Notes under the pieces: model-generated | What the model saw: only the letters and a program-made list of their open reading frames with translations | What the model was told of the DNA's origin: nothing | The model's database searches: none | NCBI GenBank assembly: GCA_004143945.1 | Contig: SEHB01000001.1 | Location: forward strand, 310,001 to 374,000 | Direction of reading: 5' to 3' | DNA: 64,000 nt | Source of the DNA: Lysobacteraceae bacterium | Lineage (GTDB): Bacteria > Pseudomonadota > Gammaproteobacteria > Xanthomonadales > Rhodanobacteraceae | Position numbers and translations under genes: made by a program | Part shown: in pieces, positions 63,552-64,000 of the stretch | Layout of the letters: every line of letters begins with the position of its first letter | How positions within the stretch are numbered: position 1 is the first letter of the stretch

Positions 63552-63669
63552 CGCGAGCGCCGCTGCGCGCCGGTCCGGCGGACCGGATGCACGCCCTGCC
63601 GCATGCGCCTTGCAGGCTCGATGTCGCGGCCGCACTGTGCGCGGCTTCCTCGTTCCGGTCGCACCGTCC

Positions 63670-64000
63670 ATGATGCCACGTCGCGTGTTCACCCTCTGTG
63701 CCTGGCTGCTCGTCCTGCCGTTCGTGCATGCGCACGCGACACCCGCGCAGGTGCAGGCGCTTCAGCAGGTCAATCGCGACGTCTGGGAGCCGTTCGCCCG
63801 CGGGGTCTCCCGATTCGACGAGGCGGCGTGGTCCGGCGTGCGGTCGCGCGATTTCGTCATGGTGCAGCAGGGCAAGCCGCACTTCCTCGACCACGACTTC
63901 TACGTCGAGGACTCGGTCAAGGTGATGCGCGAACTCCAGCAGGCCGGCACGCGGCTCGCGCTCGAGCTGCGTTTCGAGGAGCGCATGACGGATGGCGAGC
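63670..64000 (+). CDS. N-terminal part of an exported NTF2-like protein
   Basis: An open frame from the ATG at 63670 (a second ATG follows at 63673) runs off the window end. The first 110 residues show a signal peptide (about 1-24, FTLCAWLLVLPFVHAHA) and ALQQVNRDVWEPFARGVSRFD with RDFVMVQQGKPHFLD, in the style of DUF4440/SnoaL NTF2-like proteins. Similar in style to the protein at 11408-11860. The rest cannot be judged. Confidence 0.65.
   Translation, partial: MMPRRVFTLCAWLLVLPFVHAHATPAQVQALQQVNRDVWEPFARGVSRFDEAAWSGVRSRDFVMVQQGKPHFLDHDFYVEDSVKVMRELQQAGTRLALELRFEERMTDGE

Overview
The window is very GC-rich (roughly 70% by eye), densely coded and free of tRNA or rRNA genes, CRISPR arrays and transposases. 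It looks like chromosome of a gammaproteobacterium of the order Lysobacterales (Xanthomonadales), probably near Rhodanobacteraceae. The reasons are the block serC-pheA-hisC-aroA-cmk-rpsA-ihfB-lapB-(sugar-phosphate transferase)-(wbpM-like)-galU, the smc-zipA pair, scpA-scpB-rluB, and secreted beta-helix proteins ending in a short F-x-DGF(D/E) tail. This is inference from gene content; no 16S gene is present.

Layout. 1-8.4 kb: the end of an unknown gene, a cold-shock protein with terminator, a membrane acyltransferase, a complete EmrB/EmrA/outer-membrane efflux operon on the minus strand, a cytochrome c'-like protein and small genes. 8.7-13.7 kb: a secreted beta-helix protein, a PD40 propeller protein, an NTF2-like protein, a DMT transporter and a class IV aminotransferase. 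13.86-18.25 kb: a tightly overlapping operon of a cupredoxin-like protein, a membrane sensor Ser/Thr kinase with an unusual middle domain, and a porin-like protein. 18.3-22.5 kb: DUF72, NDH-2 type dehydrogenase, VOC protein, AraC regulator and a small GNAT protein. 22.5-25.8 kb: an ECF sigma factor translationally coupled to a TPR-bearing Ser/Thr kinase. 26.3-27 kb: CsgG-like protein with a strong terminator.

27.2-36 kb holds the whole condensin set: scpA-scpB-rluB on the minus strand and yciI-bolA-smc-zipA on the plus strand, back to back. 36-39.3 kb: a methyltransferase, a DUF5694 protein and a second secreted beta-helix protein. 39.5-44.8 kb is a lipid and storage-granule neighbourhood: TetR regulator, acyl-CoA-binding protein, a two-domain fatty-acyl reductase of the Marinobacter type, phasin, patatin and a PHA-system protein. 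45-47.5 kb: a tandem FHA membrane protein and the MsrPQ methionine sulfoxide repair pair. 47.6-60.5 kb: the aromatic/serine/histidine supraoperon, cmk, rpsA, ihfB, lapB and a surface-polysaccharide group ending in galU. 60.5-64 kb: a PLP trans-sulfuration enzyme, small membrane and lipoproteins, a CsaA-like protein and a truncated secreted protein.

Several intergenic regions carry imperfect palindromes about 90-110 bp long, built from inverted 7-9 bp repeat units. The most distinctive multigene feature is the cupredoxin / pseudo-cyclase-kinase / porin operon; the most metabolically suggestive is the fatty-alcohol and PHA cluster.
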